Positions 31,855 through 41,107 of a stretch of DNA of 64,000 bases are shown here, one piece after another; positions within the stretch are counted from its first letter, which is position 1; each line of letters opens with the position of its first letter. The translations under genes and the position numbers were made by a program. The stretch is taken from positions 1 to 64,000 of the IMG/VR virus record IMGVR_UViG_3300023179_000054. One strand, 5' to 3'. The notes under the pieces are model-generated. The model did no database searches. It was given only the letters and a program-made list of their open reading frames with translations, and had not been told where the DNA came from. The DNA is from a virus.

Positions 31855-32129
31855 TTCTTTTCCCACCATGTTATCTTTGGATTATGAAACTCGTATGCCT
31901 GAACCAACTGCTCTGTCGTCCATATTTCAGGAGTAGTGAAGTTTCCTTCAAGCCATCTTGTAAATCTAATCCAATCTTTGTTTTTCATCATACCCAGATT
32001 CAATTCGGTATATTCTGGAACATCATCACCATATACATCAATACGACCAGCACACCAGTCTTTACCATTTTCTTTGATCCATTCAGAATTGACTGGACCC
32101 ATCCAGTTTGTGCTATAATGAACTTTCAT
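31851..32129 (-). CDS. Conserved phage protein
   Basis: A 92-residue, Trp-rich protein (HYSTNWMGPV start, WCAGRIDVYGD block, ending in the NPKITWW segment). I recall similar short proteins in many enterobacterial and marine phages as conserved hypotheticals. AAGGTGG precedes the ATG. Confidence 0.65.
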   Translation of the reverse strand: MKVHYSTNWMGPVNSEWIKENGKDWCAGRIDVYGDDVPEYTELNLGMMKNKDWIRFTRWLEGNFTTPEIWTTEQLVQAYEFHNPKITWWEKK

Positions 32130-32140
32130 CGTGCCACCTT

Positions 32141-32533
32141 TTACTTTTTCTTACCAACATCTTCAAGATTTGTGCCGTCGGTAATATACTGATATGGACC
32201 CTTAGAATAAAGAGGGGCAGTCCTGGCCGCTTTGGCCAAGATCGCTTCCTGGACATGCTGAGGTTCTTTGTGTAGATTGGCCATAACACCACGTTTGGCA
32301 CAGGCATACTTAGTACCTTTAATACCTGTGGAAACATAATCTGACCGATCTACCTTTAGAACCTCAGCACATTCTTTTATACTATTAACCGCTTTACGCT
32401 TTTTAGGCAATTGTGATATATGAAGGCCAATGGACTTTAACCACGCCTCATGTTCTCTCGCAGACTTGGAAGGCTTGCGGGCCTTCCGTTTACGCAAGTT
32501 AGTTGTGGTATAATAAACAGGCAATAAAGGCAT
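32141..32533 (-). CDS. Basic conserved phage protein
   Basis: A 130-residue strongly basic protein with N-terminal LRKRKARKPSKSAREHEAWLKSIG, then a CAEVL and a GIKGTKYACAKRGVMANLH segment. The Lys/Arg content suggests nucleic-acid binding. The start at 32533 (GAGG upstream) gives a TAATG overlap with the Api92-like gene. Confidence 0.65.
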   Translation of the reverse strand: MPLLPVYYTTTNLRKRKARKPSKSAREHEAWLKSIGLHISQLPKKRKAVNSIKECAEVLKVDRSDYVSTGIKGTKYACAKRGVMANLHKEPQHVQEAILAKAARTAPLYSKGPYQYITDGTNLEDVGKKK

Positions 32534-33078
32534 TATTGTTCCTCTGTGTTTTCTTCCTGATATTCTTTCCAAAACTCATATTCACTTTCCAATTCCTCGG
32601 CAAGGTGCTCTGGTAAATGATCTCGCCATTCATCATCGGCAAAATCATAATCATAACATTCATCAACACCGTCGGAATACTCACCGATAAAACCCATACC
32701 TTCTTCACGGTAATCGGCAGATATAGAAAAACCCAACTCTTCCATCTTTTTATAGAAAGCAACAGGTGGGTTCCATGCGGTATCAAAACCTAGGTCAAGT
32801 TCCTTAGGAGCATCAAGGTTGATAAACCCGTTTGAAACATCCCACTTGGTACCCCAGTTTTCGAGGCAGAAGCTATACCAATCAGTATAACCGTGTTTCT
32901 TTACGTTGTCAATTTGTTCCGGCGTATCACCACCAACATCGGCATTAATACACAAATCCTTAGGAATAGGAACAAACTCGTCAAATAAACGGCCATCCTC
33001 AAATGCCTTTTTGGCACGGGAAATCATGGCCGGATCTTTATGTGATAGGGAGAGATTATTAGAACACCAATTAGGCAT
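32533..33078 (-). CDS. Api92-like / DUF1281 family protein
   Basis: A 181-residue protein starting MPNWCSNNLSLS, the signature of the DUF1281/Api92-like phage family with a ferredoxin-like fold. It has an FVPIPKDL strand, LENWGTKWD and a very acidic C-terminus. Known from many phages and prophages without assigned role. It is the first gene after the promoter at 33104-33132. Confidence 0.8.
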   Translation of the reverse strand: MPNWCSNNLSLSHKDPAMISRAKKAFEDGRLFDEFVPIPKDLCINADVGGDTPEQIDNVKKHGYTDWYSFCLENWGTKWDVSNGFINLDAPKELDLGFDTAWNPPVAFYKKMEELGFSISADYREEGMGFIGEYSDGVDECYDYDFADDEWRDHLPEHLAEELESEYEFWKEYQEENTEEQ

Positions 33079-33103
33079 AGCACATTCCTTTCATTATGAT
33101 TAC

Positions 33104-33132
33104 ATTATAACACAAGGAATATGCGGTGTAAA
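33104..33132 (-). promoter_or_regulatory. Sigma70-type promoter
   Basis: TTTACA (33127-33132), 17-base spacer, TATAAT (33104-33109), upstream of the Api92-like gene. Confidence 0.7.
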
Positions 33133-33149
33133 TGCGACATATTGTCGCA
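33133..33149. repeat. Perfect inverted repeat next to -35 box
   Basis: TGCGACA-TAT-TGTCGCA, a 7-bp inverted repeat with a three-base centre, directly upstream of the -35 box of the Api92-like promoter. It could be an operator or the stem of a terminator for the gene to the right. Confidence 0.45.
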
Positions 33150-33166
33150 CCTTGTTTACAATCAAA

Positions 33167-33215
33167 TGATCTATAAATGGGTCAGGAGACGGTCATATGA
33201 TCTGTTTATAGATCA
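33167..33215. repeat. 11-bp inverted repeat with 27-base spacer
   Basis: TGATCTATAAA (33167-33177) and TTTATAGATCA (33205-33215) are exact inverted copies. The right arm covers the stop codon of the gene ending at 33213. A long hairpin at the 3' end of that transcript is likely, without a clear U-run. Confidence 0.5.
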
Positions 33216-33440
33216 ATCCATATTTCCGAAGTCATTATTCAGGCGAGAAGCAGGAACGGAACCTCCACCACCGCTTGCGGATGATGAAGGACCGGAAGTA
33301 GGAAAGTTATGATGACTGGCATTAAAGGATGTAGAACCTTCACTCCAACCAGGATTTTGCCATGAATAGGCCGGTATATCATGTACCGGTTCTCCACTTA
33401 AAGAATGAAACTGTGCCAGTATAATCAAAGTCTTTATCAT
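33213..33440 (-). CDS. Small Ser/Gly-rich protein
   Basis: A 75-residue protein with a short hydrophobic start (MIKTLIILAQF) and a Ser, Gly and Pro-rich low-complexity body (SSSASGGGGSVP). It overlaps the glycosyltransferase stop as ATGA. It may be exported. Not recognised. Confidence 0.5.
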   Translation of the reverse strand: MIKTLIILAQFHSLSGEPVHDIPAYSWQNPGWSEGSTSFNASHHNFPTSGPSSSASGGGGSVPASRLNNDFGNMD

Positions 33441-34429
33441 ACTAAATTATTCACAAATTGGTCAGTTGCGGATTCCCATGAAAATTGTTTTGCTCTTGCT
33501 ACGGCATCTTCTCTTTTTAGTTTAGATGCCTTTACAATTGCTTCTTCATAGTGATAACTATCGGTTAGAATACCAGATTTACCATCTTCAATAATATATC
33601 GGTTCACCTCGTTGTCTAATCCAGCAACAGGTAATCCACATGCCATGGCCTCTAACACAACAAGTCCAAATGTGTCTGTTAGAGAAGGCCAAGCAAACAC
33701 ATCATATGCTGGTAAAAGGTCGGCAATCTCTTGTTGTGTTTTACGACCGAGAAAATAAGCATCTGTGTATCTTGCTTTGTATTCATCTAATTGTGGGCCA
33801 TCACCAATAACATATTTACTGATGTTAGGATTGCTTATCTCAAGGTATTCAATTAGATTCTTTTCTGCTGATACCCTACCGACATAAATGGCACGGATAG
33901 TACCTGTGTTGGTCCAAGGTGATGGTTTGAATAGGTCTGTATCAACTCCACGGGACCATATCTTTACGTTCCGTATACCCATTTTAGAACAGTAATCAAC
34001 CATGGCGGGGGTAGGTACCATAACACAATCGCTGTTTCTATGGAACCAACGAAAATACCTACCAGTAATTCTTGGTGGTATATAAGCGTGTTCATATAGG
34101 TATTCTGGATATCGAGTATGAAAGGATGTTGTGTAATGTCTTTTATATTTTTTACAATAATATCTTGCGGCAAGGCCTATACTTCCTTCTGTTGCTATGT
34201 GTATGTGTTCGGCATTCTTCACATATTCATCAGCAAGTCCCATAGGCATAATCGGCATATAAATGCCAGTTGATGGTTGTAATGGTACAGTTAGTTTGAA
34301 GAGGCCGGGGTGAACCACCTTGACCTCAAACCCTCGTTTCTCAAGGTGTTTAATAGTTGTCTTTAATGTCGTGACAACTCCGTTTATTTGGGGTTCCCAC
34401 GCATCTGTAAAAATAGTAATGTTACTCAT
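33437..34429 (-). CDS. GT4-family glycosyltransferase (MgtA/PimB-like)
   Basis: A 330-residue GT-B glycosyltransferase. It has the N-terminal FTDAWEPQINGVVTTL loop typical of the alpha-mannosyl/glucosyl MgtA-SqdX group, TSFHTRYPEYL, and the donor-site block AWPSLTDTFGLVVLEAMACGLPV with the EX7E pair. It overlaps the LpxH-like gene by ATGA. Such pairs occur in bacterial genomes, so both may have been acquired together. Acceptor likely a lipid or surface glycan. Confidence 0.83.
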   Translation of the reverse strand: MSNITIFTDAWEPQINGVVTTLKTTIKHLEKRGFEVKVVHPGLFKLTVPLQPSTGIYMPIMPMGLADEYVKNAEHIHIATEGSIGLAARYYCKKYKRHYTTSFHTRYPEYLYEHAYIPPRITGRYFRWFHRNSDCVMVPTPAMVDYCSKMGIRNVKIWSRGVDTDLFKPSPWTNTGTIRAIYVGRVSAEKNLIEYLEISNPNISKYVIGDGPQLDEYKARYTDAYFLGRKTQQEIADLLPAYDVFAWPSLTDTFGLVVLEAMACGLPVAGLDNEVNRYIIEDGKSGILTDSYHYEEAIVKASKLKREDAVARAKQFSWESATDQFVNNLV

Positions 34430-35166
34430 CGTCTTATTATCTCAAACTTTCCATTATGGTGTTCAACAATAGCGGTACAGGATTCTACCCAGTCGCCGCA
34501 GTTTAAGTATTCAATATTATCAAAAGAACATATATTAGCATGATGAATATGGCCGCAAACCACCCCATCGACGCATCTCCTTCTGGCAGCATCAGCAACT
34601 ACCTTTTCGTAATCACCGATAAAGTTTACCGCTTCTTTGACACTCGATTTTGCCCATGCTGAGAGGGAAAAACCACGAATGCCTAATATATGGTATATAT
34701 TCTGCAAATACCTATTAAGGTCTATCATCCTATCATACAACCATCCACCTATTAAGGCAAGCCATTTGGCGTTCATCGTAACAAGGTCAAACTGGTCTCC
34801 ATGAATAATAAGGTATTTCTTACCGTTTTCTCCATAGTGTATAGCATCATTCACCAGTTTTATACTACCCATTTCTATTCCATTATACTCTCTAAGGAAT
34901 TCATCATGATTACCTGTAACGTATATAACCGGAATATCTTTCTTAGATTGTTTTAGGAAGAATTGAATAACGTTATTGTGCGCCTGAGGCCAATAGACTT
35001 TCTTTCTCATCATCCATCCGTCTATGATATCTCCAATCAAGTAATATCTGTCGGCTTCGGTTTCTTTGAGGAACTCTAAGAGTTTTTCTGCGTTTGAATA
35101 TTTGGTGCCAAGATGAACATCGGATATAAAGATACTTCTATACTTTTTCTTATCTTTACTTTTCAA
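34426..35166 (-). CDS. LpxH-like UDP-2,3-diacylglucosamine diphosphatase family phosphoesterase
   Basis: A 246-residue metallophosphoesterase with SDVHLGTK, LIGDIIDGW, VTGNHDEF, IHGDQFD and CGHIHHANI, the order and loops of the LpxH family, which cleaves UDP-2,3-diacylglucosamine in lipid A synthesis. No lipid A gene accompanies it except the overlapping glycosyltransferase, so the substrate may be another nucleotide-linked sugar or lipid. A GATAAATA late-like motif lies 27 bases upstream. Confidence 0.78.
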   Translation of the reverse strand: MKSKDKKKYRSIFISDVHLGTKYSNAEKLLEFLKETEADRYYLIGDIIDGWMMRKKVYWPQAHNNVIQFFLKQSKKDIPVIYVTGNHDEFLREYNGIEMGSIKLVNDAIHYGENGKKYLIIHGDQFDLVTMNAKWLALIGGWLYDRMIDLNRYLQNIYHILGIRGFSLSAWAKSSVKEAVNFIGDYEKVVADAARRRCVDGVVCGHIHHANICSFDNIEYLNCGDWVESCTAIVEHHNGKFEIIRR

Positions 35167-35193
35167 GGCCGCTCCTTTGGTTAGAAGGCCTAT

Positions 35194-35201
35194 TATTTAT
35201 C
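35194..35201 (-). promoter_or_regulatory. GATAAATA late-promoter-like motif
   Basis: GATAAATA on the minus strand, close to T4 TATAAATA, 27 bases before the LpxH-like ATG in the 55-base gap after GalE. It marks a possible new transcription unit inside the glycan locus. Confidence 0.35.
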
Positions 35202-35221
35202 GCACCGCAACATTAACCGTT

Positions 35222-36169
35222 TTATGACGATTTCATACTTTCCATAATATCGTCTAACGTGTATAGAGGTGTATAATCTAATAGTTCTTTTAATTTGGTA
35301 TTATCAGCGACCAGATAAGGAACGTCTCCTTTCCTTTTGCCTGTATAAACTATAGTCATTTCACCATTATGAATGATTTGATTTGCCTTGTCAACCACTT
35401 CTTTTACGGAGTATCCGTTAGATGAACCGATATTGACGGCAAAGTTTGCTTTCTCTTGTTTTTCGAGATAACGATAGGCATGTATATGGGCACGGCAAAT
35501 ATCTACCACATGGACATAATCACGAACACAAGTTCCATCATCAGTTTGGTAATCATCACCATATATTGTTGCTGTTTTATTTTTAGCAAGTATAGGAATT
35601 AAATGTGTTTCTGGGTCATGTTCTTCATATAGATTTGCTTTTACATTACGACCACAGGCATTAAAGTATCTAAGTCTTGCCACATTTATATCATCAAGGC
35701 CTTCTAATATGGTTTCACACATAGCCTTTGATTTACCATAAACTGATGTAGGATTTACTGGTTGAGTTTCAAGTATATTACCACCAAAGATATAATCTCT
35801 ACTACAATCACCATAAACTGCGGCTGTGGAAGAAAAGATAAAGTTCTTTACTCCGTATTTCTTTGCTGCGGAGATTGCTCCAAGTGTTGCCCCGATGTTG
35901 TTTCGGTAATATGAGAATGGGTTTCGTTCACCTTCTTCCACAGAAATGTATGCGGCAAAGTGGAATATGCAGTCGATACGCCCCTTTGTGGAATAAAAGG
36001 TATCGCTGACAAGATCAGCATGGATAAAATCATCATAAAGATGCCTAAGATGCGGTTTAACATCTTTATCTACTCCTATTATATGGCAGTCAGGATAAAA
36101 TGTGCCAAGTTCATGACACATATGGCTGCCGATATAACCGTTACAACCTGTGACTACGAATGTTTTCAT
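35222..36169 (-). CDS. galE: UDP-glucose 4-epimerase-like (GalE)
   Basis: A 315-residue extended short-chain dehydrogenase. NAD-binding GCNGYIG is at residues 8-14; FHFAAYISV, SSTAAVYG, and catalytic YGKSK (Y-x3-K) follow, then RYFNACG and GTCVRDYVHV, which are GalE hallmarks. It interconverts UDP-Glc and UDP-Gal or N-acetyl forms, supplying donors for the neighbouring transferases. TAATG overlap with the oxygenase upstream. Confidence 0.87.
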   Translation of the reverse strand: MKTFVVTGCNGYIGSHMCHELGTFYPDCHIIGVDKDVKPHLRHLYDDFIHADLVSDTFYSTKGRIDCIFHFAAYISVEEGERNPFSYYRNNIGATLGAISAAKKYGVKNFIFSSTAAVYGDCSRDYIFGGNILETQPVNPTSVYGKSKAMCETILEGLDDINVARLRYFNACGRNVKANLYEEHDPETHLIPILAKNKTATIYGDDYQTDDGTCVRDYVHVVDICRAHIHAYRYLEKQEKANFAVNIGSSNGYSVKEVVDKANQIIHNGEMTIVYTGKRKGDVPYLVADNTKLKELLDYTPLYTLDDIMESMKSS

Positions 36170-36804
36170 TATGAAACCTTATATTTAATATTACCAGAAA
36201 CACTTATTCTATATTCATCACTTGTATAAAATGGACATACAGAATGATTTAAAACACTAGGAAAAAACAAACCTTTACCTTCATAACTTTTATCGGTAAA
36301 TATAGGATAATTACGAATCATACCTAAAATATTGCTATAATGAAAAACAAAAGATGATGTTAAATTTTTTTTCTCATTCATTTCATTATATACTTTTTTT
36401 TCTTCTATTACATCATATGGAATTTTTATCCATATAACAAATGAAAAAATTCCAGAATGGTCATGTAAAGGATTAAATTCATGTTTTTTTTGAAAGTTGA
36501 CCCAGCAATTTTGTAAAATAAGAGGAACACCAGATGTCAGTATATTGTCACAATATTCTAAGGAACCAAAATTATAAAAATATTTTTCAACTAAAGGATA
36601 TATAATATTTCCAATATGTTCTCGACATTCAATTAATTTATATTCTTTATCAATATGTCCAGCTAAACTTTTATTACATTTAATAGATTTATCAAAATTA
36701 TTTTGTATTCCATTAACTTCATTTTTTATTGGTAATAACTGTTCTTCATCTAATTCAAATTGTAAAAATCCTAAATTAGGAAATGTAAAAGGAGTTATAT
36801 TCAT
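36169..36804 (-). CDS. 2OG-Fe(II) oxygenase (2OG-FeII_Oxy_5 type), copy A
   Basis: A 211-residue protein with CWVNFQKKHEFNPLHDHSG (HxH) and an FFPSVLNHSVCPFYTSDEYRISVSGN C-terminal half. It shares most blocks with the gene at 37362, and the two paralogues flank a methyltransferase. They may hydroxylate a sugar or lipid of the glycan locus. Confidence 0.75.
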   Translation of the reverse strand: MNITPFTFPNLGFLQFELDEEQLLPIKNEVNGIQNNFDKSIKCNKSLAGHIDKEYKLIECREHIGNIIYPLVEKYFYNFGSLEYCDNILTSGVPLILQNCWVNFQKKHEFNPLHDHSGIFSFVIWIKIPYDVIEEKKVYNEMNEKKNLTSSFVFHYSNILGMIRNYPIFTDKSYEGKGLFFPSVLNHSVCPFYTSDEYRISVSGNIKYKVS

Positions 36805-37352
36805 TTGGATGCCGTCATCAATAGAACCGCACCACGGGCAGGTTCAGGATTACGTAAATCAGGAACACGTTTGATATCTTTAAATCCTGCTTCACTCAAA
36901 TGTTTGTGTAAGATTACCTCACAGAAACCATTAATATGTCCCATACCTGGTATTTTGTGTTCTTCTGGATGACGCCAACCACCGAACAAATAATCCATGG
37001 CATTATCCCAAGGGTTTTCATGCTGTCTTAACCAATCAACGTTGGCCTTTTCATTCCAATCCCTCTTCACAATACGTTCCATAATCCACAAAACATCAGG
37101 ACAGGAAATCTCAAAGATACCACCTGGTTTCAAAACACGATTGATTTCTTTTAATACCAAAGGAGCATCAAACTTGGTTAGGTGTTCAATAACATCACCA
37201 AGATAAATCTTGTCAGCAAAGTTATCTTCAAATGGATATGGATAATGTGTGAGGTTGTGGACGTGTGTGACGCCGGCCCACTGGTGTAAATCCATTCTTA
37301 TCGTAGCATCGGCCTTTGGATGTGGGCCTGAACCAATATCAATAATTACCAT
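36801..37352 (-). CDS. SAM-dependent methyltransferase (type 11)
   Basis: A 183-residue class I methyltransferase. Motif I is IDIGSGPHPKAD, then LGDVIEHL and RVLKPGGIFEISCPD. This is the layout of methyltransferase-11/UbiE-like enzymes in glycan loci. The ATG is in a short gap, and the stop overlaps the downstream oxygenase ATG. Confidence 0.82.
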   Translation of the reverse strand: MVIIDIGSGPHPKADATIRMDLHQWAGVTHVHNLTHYPYPFEDNFADKIYLGDVIEHLTKFDAPLVLKEINRVLKPGGIFEISCPDVLWIMERIVKRDWNEKANVDWLRQHENPWDNAMDYLFGGWRHPEEHKIPGMGHINGFCEVILHKHLSEAGFKDIKRVPDLRNPEPARGAVLLMTASK

Positions 37353-37361
37353 GTTATATCC

Positions 37362-37967
37362 TTATGCAAAGTTACCAGAAACACTTATTCTATATTCATC
37401 ACTTGTATAAAATGGATTCACAAAATGCCGCATTTTAGCAGGAAAGAATATAAGTTTATTTTCATATGTTTTATCAGCAGGAATAGGATGCCTTTGTATT
37501 TCACCTAAAGCATCTGTATATTGAAAGCAAAAGTTAGCAGTAATGTTTTCACCTGGATTAATGTGAGGGAATGTTTTATATTCTTCTTGTATATAGTATG
37601 GCACTCTTAACCATAAAGCAAAACTAAAAACACCTAAATGATGATGTACCGGATTAAACTCATGTTTCTTTTGATAGTTAACCCAAACATTCTCTAAAAA
37701 ATATCCATCATCTTTACAAATAAGATGTGGAAATATTTTCTTATATTCATATACTAATGGAAGTAAAAGATTTTCTATATGAGATTTACATTTAAATAAG
37801 TAATACTCATTATTGAGATGGCCAGCCAGACCTTGATTAAATCTGGCGGCCTTATCAAAATTTTTATATACTTCCTTAACCTCTTCAACAATTGGTTTAA
37901 CATCATCGTCATATAAATCAACAGATAGAAAACCTAAATTGCTAAAGTGTTGACTACTTACTTCCAT
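37362..37967 (-). CDS. 2OG-Fe(II) oxygenase (2OG-FeII_Oxy_5 type), copy B
   Basis: A 201-residue paralogue of the gene at 36169: NVWVNYQKKHEFNPVHHHLG and the IFFPAKMRHFVNPFYTSDEYRISVSGN block are shared. The last 15 residues are nearly identical between the two. It overlaps the epimerase gene by 14 bases. Confidence 0.76.
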   Translation of the reverse strand: MEVSSQHFSNLGFLSVDLYDDDVKPIVEEVKEVYKNFDKAARFNQGLAGHLNNEYYLFKCKSHIENLLLPLVYEYKKIFPHLICKDDGYFLENVWVNYQKKHEFNPVHHHLGVFSFALWLRVPYYIQEEYKTFPHINPGENITANFCFQYTDALGEIQRHPIPADKTYENKLIFFPAKMRHFVNPFYTSDEYRISVSGNFA

Positions 37968-38937
37968 TCAAAGCATCCCTAATACAAAGACGGAGACTAT
38001 CATCAACCTTCATCTTTGCTTCCCAACCAAGGAGTTCTTTAGCCTTATCAACATTAGGAACACGATAGCGAACATCGTTCTTATATGCTGGTTTATGAGC
38101 AAAGGTCATAGCAGCATCAAAGGTACAACCAAACTCATTAGCAGCAATCGATCTAATCTTCCTTGCTAACTCAAGCATAGTAATCGGTTCATGATTACCT
38201 AGATTAAACGCATGACCGTTTGTCTTAGAGGAAAATGAATGTGTAGCAATTGCCTCTGCTACCTCGTCAATCCATGTGAAGCAACGGATTTGTTCACCAT
38301 CACCTAACATAGGAATAACATTAGAACGTTTAACAATAATCTCGTTCATAAAGTCAGCAAAAACATGAGAAACACCTTGTGTACCTTCTGACTTTTCATA
38401 TGGAGTTAGAATGTTAAATGGACGCCAAATGGTATAAGCAACACCATATTGCTTCTCAAAAGCAATAGACATCTTTTCACCAACATACTTTGATAAACCA
38501 TATTCCGTGTAAGGAGCAATTACAGTATCAACATCATCTTCCTTAACTTCACCTTGGCAGTTCTCATATACCATAGATGATGATGTATAAACAACCTTAG
38601 GTACATGGTTATCAACTGCGGCCTTGAGGACATTATTGTGTAGTGCTAAATCTTCACCAAGGATATCGGCACAATACATATTGAAACCACCAACACCATA
38701 AATACGTGCCGCAGCCTGAATGATTAGGTCTGGTTTAACATCCTTCACAAGAGCATTAACTGATGGACGATCTGTGAGGTCGGCCTTGCGAAACTCATAT
38801 CCTTGTCCGGCAATACCAAGACGTTCACCATAACGGCAAAGATTATCCACACCATATACAGCATGGCCATCTCTAAGCAGTTTTGGAATAACTGCCTGCA
38901 TCAAAGAACCTTCGCTTCCGCATACTAATACTTTCAT
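37954..38937 (-). CDS. NAD-dependent sugar epimerase/dehydratase
   Basis: A 327-residue extended short-chain dehydrogenase: the glycine-rich start is GSEGSLMQ rather than the common GxxGxxG, then SSSMVYEN, and catalytic YGLSK (Y-x3-K), RPFNILTPYE, and a C-terminal substrate domain. It is likely an NDP-sugar epimerase or GDP-fucose-synthase-like enzyme, which would suit the GT10 fucosyltransferase nearby. Confidence 0.78.
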   Translation of the reverse strand: MKVLVCGSEGSLMQAVIPKLLRDGHAVYGVDNLCRYGERLGIAGQGYEFRKADLTDRPSVNALVKDVKPDLIIQAAARIYGVGGFNMYCADILGEDLALHNNVLKAAVDNHVPKVVYTSSSMVYENCQGEVKEDDVDTVIAPYTEYGLSKYVGEKMSIAFEKQYGVAYTIWRPFNILTPYEKSEGTQGVSHVFADFMNEIIVKRSNVIPMLGDGEQIRCFTWIDEVAEAIATHSFSSKTNGHAFNLGNHEPITMLELARKIRSIAANEFGCTFDAAMTFAHKPAYKNDVRYRVPNVDKAKELLGWEAKMKVDDSLRLCIRDALNGSK

Positions 38938-40169
38938 TTCACATCTCCAACTTTATAAATCCCTGTATTACTTAGTTTGCTTTCTGGGAACATCTTCCAG
39001 AGGTCAGCAACAATACATCCTTCTCTAAACATATCTAATTTACAATAATCAGCAAATACTGTATGTGGTGTCATAACAATAACCGCATCATAGTCCTGAA
39101 ATGCTGGTGGGGTTTCTCCAGCAATATAATAAGGGTCAACCATCCATGCTTTTACACCATGCTTCTTACAAACCTTTTTCATTTTAAAGGCGAGAGAGTT
39201 GCGAGTATCATCACAATCCTTCTTAAATGTGGCACCAAGAATAAGGACTTTCTTTATACTTTTATTAATAACTTTAATACGATTAAAGATATAGTCAGGC
39301 ATACCTTCGTTAATAAGAAAGCTAGTGTTAATAAGATCGCCAAAGGGAATGTCAGACAACAAGAAACGGCCGTCTTTGAAGAGGCAAGGACCTCCAACAT
39401 TAGGTCCTGGATGAGGCACATCCATTCGTGGATAATCGTAATTACATGCATCGATAACTTTGTCAATATTAATGCCATGTTTTTCTCCAATCATCCAAAA
39501 CTCATTAGCAAAGGCAAATGAAACATAACGATACATATTAGTCATTAGTTTACCAATCTCAACCTCTCTTGGTGTAAGATGAAATACTTTATTACTAATG
39601 AATGTATTAAAGAATAGTGAGGCCTGTAAATAGGAATCATCAGAAAAGGCACCAACTAATTGTGGCAGACTGGAGATTTCTGTAATACTTTTACCTTGAA
39701 CGACACGTTCTGGTGCAAATACAAGATGATAATCTTTACCTTCTATCCAACCATGATTATCTTCAATATGGTCTCTAATAACCTCTGTTGTTCCTGGTGA
39801 TACTGTAGAACGAAGGACAATTAATTGTCCTTTCTTCATACGAGGAATAAGAGTATCGTCAACAAAATTAAAAAGATCATCCAATCGGGCATTACCTTCT
39901 CCATCTACTGGCGTGCCAATCATAATGGCAATAACATCAGAGTCCTTAATAGGATCGAATCCAGTAGTGAATATAACTGATTTATTGCCAAGGCACTTAT
40001 CTAATAGTCCTTTAGCATCTTCTTCAACATAAGGCACGTTGCCTTCATTTAGTTGTCTTACAATATCTTCATTAACATCAATACCATAAACTGTATGTCC
40101 GGCATTCGCAATAACTAATGAAAGAGGGAATCCAACGTGGCCGCCGGCACCAATAACAGAAACAATCAT
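38934..40169 (-). CDS. Nucleotide-sugar dehydrogenase (UDP-sugar 6-dehydrogenase family)
   Basis: A 411-residue NAD-dependent enzyme oxidising a nucleotide hexose to the uronic acid. It shows IGAGGHVG at the N-terminus, RSTVSPGTTE, APERVVQG, EIGKLMTNMYRYVSFAFANE, and the catalytic cysteine in GGPCLFKD. The WecC/UDP-ManNAc dehydrogenase group fits best (APERxxxG). Coupled by ATGA to both neighbours. Confidence 0.86.
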   Translation of the reverse strand: MIVSVIGAGGHVGFPLSLVIANAGHTVYGIDVNEDIVRQLNEGNVPYVEEDAKGLLDKCLGNKSVIFTTGFDPIKDSDVIAIMIGTPVDGEGNARLDDLFNFVDDTLIPRMKKGQLIVLRSTVSPGTTEVIRDHIEDNHGWIEGKDYHLVFAPERVVQGKSITEISSLPQLVGAFSDDSYLQASLFFNTFISNKVFHLTPREVEIGKLMTNMYRYVSFAFANEFWMIGEKHGINIDKVIDACNYDYPRMDVPHPGPNVGGPCLFKDGRFLLSDIPFGDLINTSFLINEGMPDYIFNRIKVINKSIKKVLILGATFKKDCDDTRNSLAFKMKKVCKKHGVKAWMVDPYYIAGETPPAFQDYDAVIVMTPHTVFADYCKLDMFREGCIVADLWKMFPESKLSNTGIYKVGDVK

Positions 40170-41107
40170 CTTAAAGTCTCCAATAAAACATCTTCTATAT
40201 CATTACAAGTATCTTGTATAGTATGATTACACATAACATAATTATAAGCATCATCAATCTTTTTATCATTCCGTTTATGTTTACGGAGCAATTCCATTAA
40301 TTCTTCTTCGTCATTATATGTGGTGCCATAATAGCACATATCTTTCGCACCGGCAATATCTCTTGCGTACCAAGGCACTTTATTCATCATAGATTCTAAA
40401 AGGACAAGTCCGAAACCTTCCTCATAAGAGTTCATAATATAAGCATCTGCGGCACTAATAGAAAGTAATACCTCTGTCTTGTCTTTACCAAAGAAACATT
40501 TTACATTATTTGTTTCCTTTGGCATCAAATGTTCTTCACCATATCCATATAAATGAAGTTCGGCATTAGAAATCTTTGCTTTTGTAAATGCGTCTGCTAA
40601 CGGTGCCATAGCCTTGTGCGGCCAAAATCCACCTGCGGAAACAAATATTTTTTTGCCTGTTAAGTTTGCTCTTTGATATTTGTGAGGAACAATACCATGT
40701 CGAACACGGCGACCTTTATCAATAACATTCCATTTTTTAAGGTGTTCGATATCCATAGATGTAGAATAACCAAGATAAGGATGATACTGTAGTCCTAATT
40801 TACAAACATCACTATCACTTGGTTTGATTATTAGATAAAGAACAGGAGACCTAATCTTATTACCATTAAAATGAATAATGTTTTGATAATAGACATCACC
40901 ACCATGGACGATAATAAGATCCCACTTTTCATTTAGTATCTGATAATCTTTATTGACCTTTACACCATTATAATCACCTTGGTGCGTCTCTGCCAATACG
41001 GTAATGTCATGACCTCTTTTAAGCATCTCTTCGGCCATGTTCTGCACATAATACTCACTACCGCCAGGATAAGGTGCGTAGCGGTGAACCACAAACAATA
41101 ATCTCAT
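40166..41107 (-). CDS. GT4-family glycosyltransferase
   Basis: A 313-residue GT-B glycosyltransferase: N-terminal YAPYPGGSEYYVQNMAEEM, the acceptor domain, then SAGGFWPHKAM and the donor-site NSYEEGFGLVLLESMMNKVP with E-x7-E. It has no counterpart elsewhere in the window. It is coupled to the GT10 gene by TAATG-like overlap. Confidence 0.83.
   Translation of the reverse strand: MRLLFVVHRYAPYPGGSEYYVQNMAEEMLKRGHDITVLAETHQGDYNGVKVNKDYQILNEKWDLIIVHGGDVYYQNIIHFNGNKIRSPVLYLIIKPSDSDVCKLGLQYHPYLGYSTSMDIEHLKKWNVIDKGRRVRHGIVPHKYQRANLTGKKIFVSAGGFWPHKAMAPLADAFTKAKISNAELHLYGYGEEHLMPKETNNVKCFFGKDKTEVLLSISAADAYIMNSYEEGFGLVLLESMMNKVPWYARDIAGAKDMCYYGTTYNDEEELMELLRKHKRNDKKIDDAYNYVMCNHTIQDTCNDIEDVLLETLR

Noticed and set aside
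39063-39521. Plus-strand frame of 152 codons
   Set aside because: It is antisense to the nucleotide-sugar dehydrogenase, including its catalytic region.
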